Shown here: piece after piece, positions 28,601 through 36,498 of the stretch
Layout of the letters: every line of letters starts with the position of its first letter
Numbering within the stretch: position 1 is the first letter of the stretch
Source: Pleomorphovibrio marinus
GTDB lineage: Bacteria; Bacteroidota; Bacteroidia; Cytophagales; Cyclobacteriaceae
Length of the DNA stretch: 64,000 nt
Reading direction: 5' to 3'
NCBI RefSeq assembly: GCF_003347495.1
Contig: NZ_QCXY01000001.1
Coordinates: 620,001-684,000, forward strand
Notes under the pieces: model-generated
The model's input: only the letters and a program-made list of their open reading frames with translations
Database searches by the model: none
What the model was told of the DNA's origin: nothing
Made by a program: the position numbers and the translations under genes

Positions 28601-28709
28601 GATCCTCTTTTCCTTCCGAACAGGCGAAAAGCAGAAAACAGAAGATAGCGGGGTATAGGAAAGCCATTTTCAATGAATTTCTTCCACTTACTCTCTTGCT
28701 ACTCTCCAT
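25668..28709 (-). CDS. PVC-type haem-binding CxxCH dehydrogenase with HEAT repeats
   Basis: About 1013 residues. The N-terminal lipoprotein signal ends FLLFAC. A beta-propeller glucose/sorbosone-dehydrogenase-like domain (about 50-440, e.g. DPVDMEIDEFGRLYVVEMPG) is followed by helical HEAT-like repeats (about 440-870). A C-terminal cytochrome c segment has CASCHQVNGG and FGPDLG near residue 900-920. This is the planctomycete-type membrane-bound dehydrogenase architecture (TIGR02604/TIGR02603), thought to oxidise sugars or alcohols with electron transfer through the haem. The ATG at 28709 gives a positively charged signal-peptide start and overlaps the upstream gene by 11 bp; 28667 is an alternative. 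The TGA stop lies in a repeat boundary. Confidence 0.88.
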   Translation of the reverse strand: MESSKRVSGRNSLKMAFLYPAIFCFLLFACSEGKEDRERMNPLSPEEALESFELEPGFEIQLLVSEPLIMDPVDMEIDEFGRLYVVEMPGYPLDKSATGRIKIIHDTNGDGEFDNSTLFADNLMFPNGIMRWKNGVIVTDAPNVLYLEDSNGDGIADVRDTLLTGFSLSNPHVNVNNPVYGLDNWIYLAHMGHIGTRKYEEEFGDRGDEIRFHGIEGSPTLPKNANGLSVRFQLDPVAMEMNAGRTQFGHTFDAWGRYLLTHNQNHIYQEVMKANYVKRNPDFLLTQASASISDHGNETAIFQRTTTPDRQLFTTPGLTTSSSGITAYLGGIFPAPFDSLAVFVTESAANLVHVDLLKEDGASYKASRHNPEREFLASKDSWSRPVNMYVGPDGALYVLDYYRRIIEHPEWMADEAIEAGGLYDGVDKGRIYRIVPKGTVDPEWVKGLDLGQQTPAQWVQHLTSPNHWWRQHAQRLLVSGQHEEIAAQLIEMANNSQSAYGRLHALWTLDGLGLIQEEILEAALDDPLPEIRENALLLAEKYADGFPKIVDKLLLMKDDPHPRVRFQLLCTLGEWEINRAAQARDHILFMDLEDDWVQAAALSASASPTYETLERVLERFKREEDALGRFTQKLVAMMVAREAPENRERWLAMVRVNPQKSPAWKRDLIIGVAGGLRRNEALGQYFSGHFEELFGSFFEIQQPAIQLAMVHLLEQIPLKEFPATYTQDYLDRALDPSLPERERVMALRLLALGNMDPHVDAIKVLVDSRTPLPLQIAALQALGKSSGTQVPEFLLGQWENLTQETREVAIGLFLENNASMEILINALENRQIAPELIAWKRKVQLMNSTDEQLRKRAREILTMENPHEQLEEFEGALALKGDSQSGKNLYMTHCASCHQVNGGLGLSFGPDLGTVHHWLPKDLMANIVVPDLSIAPGFDLWELSLIDGRKLQGMILAETSTAISLRVSPGLEQEIMRQEIEGIKALNSSLMPPLGDEFSKQEMADLLAFLKKL

Positions 28710-30234
28710 CCCAAAATGCATTGATGCGGTTTACTGTTTCATTTACCAATTCCTGTCCGCCCTCGGCACCTACCACGCTGCTTTGGATCACGGCACTGTA
28801 CCCTCCCCGATCAATTGCTGTAATAGTGGGAAGATAGGAGCCCGATCCGGCAACCTGAATCACAAATGTTTGTAAAGCAGGGCTCCTGGCCTGAATTTGA
28901 ATGCCATAATCGGTAAACAACTCAAACTGATTGGTGCAGATGGCAATATCACCTAATCTCACTATATGCATAAAGCTTTCAAACCCATTTTGGGAACCAG
29001 CTTGCTGCTCCTTATACCTTTCCACCACAGAAGCATTCCAGGTTTTTCTGGCGTAGAGATTTGCTGTTGTTTCCGGTTTTTCGCTCATCTCTTTCTCCAA
29101 ATTTTCTACATTGGTCTTTGCCTCCAAGTACTCATCCTCCTTGATTTTTCTTTTTGTCAATGAAAGGGGAACAAGGCTATGGGCAAGTGCAAGTGATTCA
29201 TAGGTGTCCTTTTTTACAGTTTCTAGAGAAGTAGATAAGGTGGAAACCACCTTCTCCGCGATTGCCTCCTCTAAGGTGTAACCCGATAGCTTAAGCATAC
29301 GCTCAGAGGCTTTTTTCCGGTAAATAGGTCTGGGAGAGAGATCTCCGGATGCGCCTATCCATCCTAGCACAAGCACTTGCTCTCCGAATTTGGCCTTCGC
29401 CTTTTCCCGGACATGGTGCCAATAATCGGCGTTTACACTGGAAAGGTGTTCCAATACCTGTGCGGGACAGGCCACCAATGCACAAATAGCAATCAGCTCA
29501 CCCTTTGCGTTCCAGAAAAATAGGCTTTGGAGGTCATGGTCTTCGTAGCCTTCCAACTCTCTGAAATTATCCTTGGCTGCATTTCCATACATTTGGGTGG
29601 TACCATCGGCATAGCTTACCCGGCGGTTATGACCAATGGCGGTTCTCTGAGTGGCCCATGAAACCTTGGCGGGTTGCATATTGGCATAGGCTTCCTTGAT
29701 GGCTGGAACCACCTGTCGGACGAAAAGCTCCCTGTACGCCTTTACCGGAACCACCTCTTCTTTTGGAATGGGATAAATAAAGGAGGAGCGCTCGGGGTCA
29801 TCTTCCAGCACTGGTGCTGTATGGGTGTGTGTTGCGGTTAGAATGACACGGTTTGAGTCAATTTCCGGTGCTGCACCTTTTAGTGCGGTCACTAGTTCCT
29901 CCCTAAGGATATCTGGCACAAAGATCAGGTCACAGGCCACAAAAATTACCGAGGATATTTCCTTCTCCTGTTCAAGTGTAGAAATGGCCAGTACATTCGC
30001 CAATAGGGGCGTATCCACCTGCTCAGCTATTCGCAGATAGAATTGCCCCATCAAGGCAACAGGTAACTCAGGGGTGATATCGGCACTTGCCTTCCCTACA
30101 TATAGCTTCCCTAGGACGGGAGGCTCCGCAAGTGAATGATTCAATGTGCTTCCGAACAGGAAAAGCCAGAAAATTAGTTTAATTGAAAGTTTGACTGATT
30201 GCAGAGGCATAGTAGTTCTATTCATTTTTATCAA
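28699..30234 (-). CDS. Neutral/alkaline ceramidase N-terminal domain protein (paralogue 2)
   Basis: 511 residues with a signal peptide (about residues 15-36). It matches the neutral ceramidase N-terminal domain family (PF04734): GKASADITPELPVALMGQ, a CDLIF segment and the zinc/active-site motif ATHTHTAP near residue 137. True ceramidases cleave N-acyl sphingosine in the periplasm or outside; shorter Bacteroidota members like this lack the C-terminal immunoglobulin-like domain, so the substrate may be another amide or ester. It overlaps the upstream paralogue by 17 bp (ATG 30225 would reduce this) and the downstream PVC-type gene by about 11 bp, a tightly coupled operon. Confidence 0.85.
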   Translation of the reverse strand: MIKMNRTTMPLQSVKLSIKLIFWLFLFGSTLNHSLAEPPVLGKLYVGKASADITPELPVALMGQFYLRIAEQVDTPLLANVLAISTLEQEKEISSVIFVACDLIFVPDILREELVTALKGAAPEIDSNRVILTATHTHTAPVLEDDPERSSFIYPIPKEEVVPVKAYRELFVRQVVPAIKEAYANMQPAKVSWATQRTAIGHNRRVSYADGTTQMYGNAAKDNFRELEGYEDHDLQSLFFWNAKGELIAICALVACPAQVLEHLSSVNADYWHHVREKAKAKFGEQVLVLGWIGASGDLSPRPIYRKKASERMLKLSGYTLEEAIAEKVVSTLSTSLETVKKDTYESLALAHSLVPLSLTKRKIKEDEYLEAKTNVENLEKEMSEKPETTANLYARKTWNASVVERYKEQQAGSQNGFESFMHIVRLGDIAICTNQFELFTDYGIQIQARSPALQTFVIQVAGSGSYLPTITAIDRGGYSAVIQSSVVGAEGGQELVNETVNRINAFWDGE

Positions 30235-31807
30235 AAAGTGTATGAATGAGGTTAAGTGACTCCTCCACCAACATATCCCCTCCTTCCGGGCCGATCAAAG
30301 TACTGGCAGGAACAGCCCCATAGGCACCCCCGGCAATGGATCTTCGTGTAGGCAGATAAGATCCAGCCCCTGTAAGCTGTGCCACAAAAGTTTGAACAGC
30401 GGGACTCCTGGCCTTCATGCGCATCCCATAGTCCAGATAAAGCTCAAAAGGGTTGGTCACCATGGCGATTTCCCCTATGCGTAATGCGTGAATTTCCACC
30501 GGAAGGGTGGGGTTGGTTTTTTCCAGCTCATACCTTTCCTCCACTACTGTTCCCCTTCTCATCCTGGAAAAGCTAGTGGTGGCATCCCTGTACCATCTTG
30601 GGTTATGAATCATCTCGGGATCATCTATGAGTAGATCTTTAACTGCTTGGTATTTTTCTCCCCATTCTTTGGCTTCTTGTTGGGCAGTCTTTACATCCTC
30701 CTCCCCAAGTAGTCTTCTTGGTAACTCCAGCACCTTCGCCTGGTGAAGAACCACTGGTGCGAAATCAATATTTTTTTGCATCACCGGGAAAATGGAGGCT
30801 ATTCCTTCGGTGATTCTATTGGCGATTTGGTGCCGCTGGGCCATGCTGTTTCTGCCGGTGCCCAGTTCCTCCCAGCCCATTAACCGCTGCATTCTTTCCT
30901 CTGCCTTTCCATCAATCATCACATGTGGGGATAGGTCTCCGGCTGCACTTACCTGTGGAAACAGATGCACTTGCTCCCCAAATTCCTTTTTTATTCTAAT
31001 ACGTGTTTCATGCCAGAAATCTGCGGATAGCTCAAAGGAGTGCTCACTTACCTGCGAAGGGGCAGGAATGTTGATCAGTATCCCTTTAAGCTCCTCCTCC
31101 TTGTTCCAGGTAAAGATCAAATTCAAGGCATGGTCTTCATACCCCTCAATATGTGAAAAATTGGGGTCATTGGTATTTCCATACATGGTTGAGTTACCTT
31201 CATTCTTGGCTTGAAGCCTATTTCTGCCCACCACGGCATGGCTAAGGCCAAAGCTAATGCCGGAAGGTTTCTTGTTTTGCCAAGCCTCTATAGCTGCCTT
31301 GGCCAAGGTTTCCGACAGTTCCTCCAAATAATCCGCCGGGGGCATCACCTCCTTATCGGGGGAGAGCTGCTCCATGGGAAACCCGTAAATCTCTTCTATG
31401 GGCTTTAGGGAGGCCACCAAAGGGGCTGCATGGGTATGGGTGGCGTTGATGATGATCTTTTCTGGGGAAAGCTCGGGCAGGGCTTCTATGACCAGTTTCC
31501 TGGTGGCGTCCCTGAGATTGGCACCGTCACGCATGCCATCACTGATGCCTACCACATCCACACTGATCATGATGATGTTTTCTTCGGCACCGCCATCATT
31601 GCGGGTGCTTATGGCCAGGGCTGTGGCAGTGATGGGGTCCATGACACCCTCCGACACCCTTGCGTAAAACTGCCCTGCCAGCAGCACAGGTTTATCGGGG
31701 GTGATGTCCACATTGGCCCAACCTATGGCCAGAGGGGCAGATTGCCCGAAAGCAAAGGATGAATATAAAAAACAGCTTAGAACGGTGGTAATTAATGGGT
31801 TATTCAT
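30218..31807 (-). CDS. Neutral/alkaline ceramidase N-terminal domain protein (paralogue 1)
   Basis: 529 residues with a signal peptide (SSFAFGQ cleavage region). It shares architecture with the next gene: IGWANVDITPDKPVLLAGQ, ATHTHAAPLV, FSHIEGYEDHALNLIFTWN and a C-terminal GAGSYLPTRRSIAGGAYGA block, all echoed in paralogue 2, so the pair arose by tandem duplication. The family hydrolyses ceramide in known members; here the role is inferred. It is the first gene of a minus-strand operon, 133 bp from the divergent HTCS regulator. Confidence 0.85.
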   Translation of the reverse strand: MNNPLITTVLSCFLYSSFAFGQSAPLAIGWANVDITPDKPVLLAGQFYARVSEGVMDPITATALAISTRNDGGAEENIIMISVDVVGISDGMRDGANLRDATRKLVIEALPELSPEKIIINATHTHAAPLVASLKPIEEIYGFPMEQLSPDKEVMPPADYLEELSETLAKAAIEAWQNKKPSGISFGLSHAVVGRNRLQAKNEGNSTMYGNTNDPNFSHIEGYEDHALNLIFTWNKEEELKGILINIPAPSQVSEHSFELSADFWHETRIRIKKEFGEQVHLFPQVSAAGDLSPHVMIDGKAEERMQRLMGWEELGTGRNSMAQRHQIANRITEGIASIFPVMQKNIDFAPVVLHQAKVLELPRRLLGEEDVKTAQQEAKEWGEKYQAVKDLLIDDPEMIHNPRWYRDATTSFSRMRRGTVVEERYELEKTNPTLPVEIHALRIGEIAMVTNPFELYLDYGMRMKARSPAVQTFVAQLTGAGSYLPTRRSIAGGAYGAVPASTLIGPEGGDMLVEESLNLIHTLFDKNE

Positions 31808-31831
31808 TCAAGAATTCAATGTTGAGAATTT

Positions 31832-31861
31832 TAAAAATAACTGGAAATCCGCTAAATACAA
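31832..31861 (-). promoter_or_regulatory. Candidate promoter for the ceramidase-like operon
   Basis: On the minus strand, TTG at 31861-31859 and TATTTTTA at 31839-31832 are 19 bp apart, matching the Bacteroidota promoter except for the final base. It lies 25 bp upstream of the start of the first ceramidase-like gene, in the divergent intergenic region with the HTCS gene. Confidence 0.4.
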
Positions 31862-31940
31862 AGAAGTTTTTTAGGGCTTTGATCTTGAAAACTTAATAAA
31901 AATAGGTTAAATTGACCTTTTCCCCTACTATACTTTCACT

Positions 31941-34900
31941 ATGTCTATAAAGGTTGTCCTTCGGCTTATATTGGGGTTTGGCTTTTTCATTTTATTTCTG
32001 GTTTCCAGCCAAGCTCAAGAGGTCCGCTTTCAGAAAGTTAATTTTCCTGATGATTTTTATATTAATTATATCATTGGCATGGCTGAGGACAAGGATGGGG
32101 TGATTTGGATGGCCACCTCCGTCGGATTAGTAAGATACGATGGATACCATTTCAAAAGTTATAGTGTCAATGATTATAAGGAAAACGGACCTATAAGCAA
32201 CCTTATGGAAGCTATATTTATTGACAGTAGAGGGAATATTTGGTTAGGCTTCCATAGGAGCGGTCTATGTAAATTTGATCCTACCACCGAGATATTTACC
32301 AACTACCCTTATGAACCTGAGAATAAGCGGGGGCCCTTAAGCAGGAAGGTGGTTTCCTTTTTGGAGGATAGCAAAGGGAATTTATGGGTGGCCGACCGAA
32401 AAGGTATTCTAAAATACAATCAAGAGACTGATGATTTTAGGCAGATAAAATACGATCCCGAGAATAAGAATGGCCTTAGCCAAGAATCTGTGAATCAGAT
32501 TTATGAGGACAGTTATGGGAGAATTTGGGTGGCCACAGGTCCCTTTTTTGCTCCTGAGGGAAATACCGGTGGTCTAAATTTATTTGATCCTGAAAAGGAG
32601 ACCTTTACCCACTATTTTCACGACCCAGAGGATTCCACCACATTGTCCCATAATATAGTCACGGCACTATTAGAGGATAGCCGAGGTAATTTTTGGGTGG
32701 GCACCGACAAAAATGGCCTTCATCTAATGGACAGGGAAAATGGCACCTTCCGGCGTATGGAATATGACCCTAAACATCCTGAAAAATTGGCCGCGGCACC
32801 GGGTAGTGGGGGGATGTTCAATGGAGTCCGCTTTATCACTGAAGACTCAGGAGGGAAAATCTGGATAAGCTATTTATTCCAAGGCCTTTCTGTTTATGAC
32901 CCTGAAACGGAGAAAATGACGCATCTGATTGGAGAAGAAAAGGAAAGGGCAGGTATAGAAGATTATGGCCTACACGGATTTTGTAACCTTTCTTCCGGGG
33001 AACTTTTAATCAGTAGTGGGGAAGGCAATATTTATTCGTATCACCCCAAGAAAAACATCACTCAATTAGGCAAAACTGACAAGTGGGTTTCTTGCATATT
33101 GGAGACCAGTGAAAATGAAACCTGGATGGGCACCCAAAATGGGGTGTTGATCTATGAATTTGATGAGAAAGGATATCACCCGGTAAAGAAGGATAATCCT
33201 TGGCCGGACAAACTGCAAAACAGCCCAATTTATCATATGGTAGAAGATGAGGAACTGGTCTATTGGCTGGGTACCTATGAAGGTTTGTGGAGGTTTGACA
33301 AAAAAACAATGGAATTTGAGTTTTTCGAACATGCCACCTTACTACCCAATGATACCATCAGTGGTCCGGTATTTCACTTATTTCTGGATAGGGATAATAA
33401 TTTATGGACTAATACATTGGACGGGTTATTCCTTTTTGATAAGACCAATAAAACCTTTAAGCTGGTTGAACTAGGCCCCAATTCCTCAACAAGAGGTTTT
33501 CGGATTATGACTGCTTTTGAAGATAGCCACGGGAATTTTTGGGTACCTACAATTACCCGAGGACTTTATCTCTTGGATAAGAATACCCTTTCTGTAGATA
33601 GGAAAATCCCTGAAATGGAATATTTTATTGATATCACCGAAGCTCGAGATGGAAGGGTTTTATTTGGCACCTATGACAATGGGATTATTGTTTATGACCA
33701 TGAAATGGATGAATTCTATCCACTCGAAGATCCTATTTCTGGGGTTAGGCAAGACTACAGGGTAAACAGTTTTCACAACATAGGAGATCACATTTGGGTC
33801 TATCACGCCAAGGGCATTGTGATTTATGATCAGGATTTAAGGATGATACAAAGTTTGGGAGAGGAAATTGGGATACCCACCAGCAAAATGGGTAAAATAA
33901 CACACCTGGACAGGACCGGCCATTTGAACTTTATGACGGAAAAAGGGATAGTGCAACTGGACACCAAAATGCCCTTTCCCGTACCCTATCCCCCAAATCT
34001 AATATTTAGTGATTTCAAGCTCTTTGGGAAGTCGCATAAAAACGGTTTCAATGGAACGGATGGAAAGCCCATCAATGAGGCCGAATCCATTGTGTTGCCG
34101 CATGACCAAAATTTTTTCACCTTTGATTTTGCGGGCATTCATTATTTGAAGCCAGAAGATAACAGGCATTTCTTCCAGTTAGAGAACTACGATTTGGACT
34201 GGAGGGAAACCGAAACCACCAATTCGGCCAGTTACTCTCAGGTATTACCCGGTGAGTATGTGTTCAGGGTGAAGGCCATGAGTAGTGACGGGATGTGGGC
34301 GGAGCGGGCCATACCCATCACCGTGTTGCCCCCATGGTGGAAGACTTGGTGGGCATATGTAAGTTATGGGCTTTTGGCAGTAGGGATGGGAGTTGGCATC
34401 AGAAAGTACACCCAAGGGAAGGAAAGGCTCAGGCATGACCTGGAGATACAGCGTCTGGAGGCGCTCCGTGCTAGGGAACTTGATCAAACCAAGTCCAGGT
34501 TCTTTGCCAATCTTTCCCATGAATTCAGGACTCCCCTCACACTCATTAGTGGCCCCCTTCAAAGGTTCCTTCAGCGTACTCCAAAAGCTCACCCAGATCA
34601 CAGGGTTTACCGCATCATGCAAAGAAATGTGGAACTTCTCCTAAACCTTATCAACCAGTTGCTAGACCTTTCTAAATTAGAGGCAGGCCATATGCAGCTC
34701 CGGTCACAAAAAGTGGTTGTGAGAGATTTTTTACCCTCTATATTTGCCCCTTTTTTGTTATGTGCTGAGCAAAAAAGGATTGCCTTCGTTCAGAATATTT
34801 CCTGTCCTGGCGCCATGATTAGTACTGATGCCGACAAATTGAGTAAAATCTTGAATAACCTACTTTCCAACGCTTTCAAATTTACTCCTGAATCGGGGAA

Positions 34901-36062
34901 GGTAGAGGTGTCAATTTGGATTTCTCGGGCCTCGTTTCCCGAAGCCAAGGGAAACTCGAAAAACCATTTCCTTCATCTTAGGGTAAAGGACAATGGCAAA
35001 GGTATCCCTAAGGAGCAGCAAAAATTTATTTTTGACCGTTTTTTTCAAGTGGACTCTTCACATACCCGGGATCAGGAAGGAACGGGAATCGGGCTTTCTT
35101 TGGTGAAAGAGCTTGTCCAGCTTTTAGGGGGTAATGTGGAAGTAGAAAGTAGCCCTGGACAGGGAAGTACCTTTGAGGTGAATATGCCCATAGAACTGCT
35201 GATCAACATAAAAGAAGCAACTATGCAGCACAATTTCCACTACCCCAAGCTTGAACTAAAAGAAACAGAAAAGCTCGAAAATCTCCAAGGCGAAGGAAGG
35301 GAACAACCCAGCCTGTTAATCGTGGAAGACAATGCAGATCTGCGAAAATTCATTGCGAAAATTCTTCGGGATGATTTTTTGGTTCTTCAGGCCCAGGATG
35401 GCGAAAATGGTCTAGAAAAAGCCAAAAAGCATATTCCAGATATCATCCTGAGTGATGTGATGATGCCCAAGATGGATGGCATCAGCATGTGTAAATCCCT
35501 AAAACAAAACCAACATACTTCTCACATTCCCCTACTACTACTTACCGCCAAGGCCGACAAGGCCCATAAAATCGACGGCCTGAAATCCGGTGCAGATGAC
35601 TATCTGGTAAAACCATTCGACATGGATGAGTTGCTGCTTAAGGTGAGCAACCTTGTATCGAGAACAAAGGCCATCAAGGAAAAGTGGAGAAAGGAAATAG
35701 AGGAGGGCAAGCCCATTGAAGCGGAACCAGCTTCTAAGGATCAATCCTTTATAAAAAGAGCTAAAACCATTGTCGAGGAGCATTTGCATAGAGAAGATTT
35801 TAACCTGGAATTCTTTTGTAGGGAGCTGGGGATGAGCAGGACACAAGCATTCAGAAAGTTTCGGGGTCTGGCAGATATGCCCCCGGGGGATTTCATCAGG
35901 ATGGTGAAATTGCAAAAAGCCAAGTCCTTATTGAAGGAGGGTAAAAGCTCCATTGCAGAAGTGGCTTATCAATTAGGGTTTCAAGATCCTTCTTATTTCA
36001 CCAAAGTCTTTCAAAAACACTATGGAACCACGCCTTCCGCTTATTTAAATCAGGATTCCTAG
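31941..36062 (+). CDS. Hybrid two-component system regulator (HTCS)
   Basis: 1373 residues in the canonical HTCS order. A signal peptide (ends SSQAQ) is followed by about 14 periplasmic propeller repeats (DxxGxIWxGT-like units such as EDSKGNLWVAD and EDSRGNFWVGT) to about residue 680. Next come a Y_Y_Y domain at about 720-800 and one membrane helix (WWAYVSYGLLAVGMGVGI). The HisKA domain has phospho-acceptor His near residue 860 (NLSHEFRTPLTL) and the HATPase has GTGIGLSLVKEL. The receiver domain has Asp near 1171 (SDVMMPKMDG), and an AraC HTH lies at about 1270-1370 (AEVAYQLGFQDPSYFTKVFQ). It senses a ligand, usually an oligosaccharide, and activates nearby genes. It is divergent from the ceramidase/PVC operon, its likely target. 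Confidence 0.93.
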   Translation: MSIKVVLRLILGFGFFILFLVSSQAQEVRFQKVNFPDDFYINYIIGMAEDKDGVIWMATSVGLVRYDGYHFKSYSVNDYKENGPISNLMEAIFIDSRGNIWLGFHRSGLCKFDPTTEIFTNYPYEPENKRGPLSRKVVSFLEDSKGNLWVADRKGILKYNQETDDFRQIKYDPENKNGLSQESVNQIYEDSYGRIWVATGPFFAPEGNTGGLNLFDPEKETFTHYFHDPEDSTTLSHNIVTALLEDSRGNFWVGTDKNGLHLMDRENGTFRRMEYDPKHPEKLAAAPGSGGMFNGVRFITEDSGGKIWISYLFQGLSVYDPETEKMTHLIGEEKERAGIEDYGLHGFCNLSSGELLISSGEGNIYSYHPKKNITQLGKTDKWVSCILETSENETWMGTQNGVLIYEFDEKGYHPVKKDNPWPDKLQNSPIYHMVEDEELVYWLGTYEGLWRFDKKTMEFEFFEHATLLPNDTISGPVFHLFLDRDNNLWTNTLDGLFLFDKTNKTFKLVELGPNSSTRGFRIMTAFEDSHGNFWVPTITRGLYLLDKNTLSVDRKIPEMEYFIDITEARDGRVLFGTYDNGIIVYDHEMDEFYPLEDPISGVRQDYRVNSFHNIGDHIWVYHAKGIVIYDQDLRMIQSLGEEIGIPTSKMGKITHLDRTGHLNFMTEKGIVQLDTKMPFPVPYPPNLIFSDFKLFGKSHKNGFNGTDGKPINEAESIVLPHDQNFFTFDFAGIHYLKPEDNRHFFQLENYDLDWRETETTNSASYSQVLPGEYVFRVKAMSSDGMWAERAIPITVLPPWWKTWWAYVSYGLLAVGMGVGIRKYTQGKERLRHDLEIQRLEALRARELDQTKSRFFANLSHEFRTPLTLISGPLQRFLQRTPKAHPDHRVYRIMQRNVELLLNLINQLLDLSKLEAGHMQLRSQKVVVRDFLPSIFAPFLLCAEQKRIAFVQNISCPGAMISTDADKLSKILNNLLSNAFKFTPESGKVEVSIWISRASFPEAKGNSKNHFLHLRVKDNGKGIPKEQQKFIFDRFFQVDSSHTRDQEGTGIGLSLVKELVQLLGGNVEVESSPGQGSTFEVNMPIELLINIKEATMQHNFHYPKLELKETEKLENLQGEGREQPSLLIVEDNADLRKFIAKILRDDFLVLQAQDGENGLEKAKKHIPDIILSDVMMPKMDGISMCKSLKQNQHTSHIPLLLLTAKADKAHKIDGLKSGADDYLVKPFDMDELLLKVSNLVSRTKAIKEKWRKEIEEGKPIEAEPASKDQSFIKRAKTIVEEHLHREDFNLEFFCRELGMSRTQAFRKFRGLADMPPGDFIRMVKLQKAKSLLKEGKSSIAEVAYQLGFQDPSYFTKVFQKHYGTTPSAYLNQDS

Positions 36063-36498
36063 GGTTGTTTTTATGAGGAATCTAAAGAAGGAGTTAGTTT
36101 AAATATTCCTGAAGAATTCTTATCATTGAAGTTGAAAATATTAAGAGTCTTTGATCATACCTCAACGATCCCTCATCAGGAAAATCAAATGAATAATCAG
36201 CCATCTACCGAAACAAATTAGAAGCGCTTCTTTGCCTCCGCCTTGTTTTTCACACCTTGCGTTATGTAAGGTTCCATAACGCATATTAGGAGATATTGGA
36301 ACAATTGCCAATCCATTTATCCAAACCGGCTATCAGAGTCCGACCTAATTCCGCCACCGACAGGAAAAAATGGATTGCCCGTAAAAAGTTATTTGATAGA
36401 TCAATACGTACCAACTATACACATCCTAAACAATTGAAAATTCATCTTATCACTATTAAAAAGGTGTCAAGCCATTTATTTATTCCGACCTTTATCTT
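36063..36498. other. Intergenic region with a bistable hairpin
   Basis: 436 bp without a credible gene. At 36255-36283 four segments alternate: ACCTT, GCGTTATG, AAGGT and CATAACGC. The first pairs with the third and the second with the fourth (a 9-bp stem 36258-36266 / 36275-36283, loop 8). The two stems are mutually exclusive or form a pseudoknot. The small frame at 36296-36538 shows no domain and is rejected. Confidence 0.45.
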
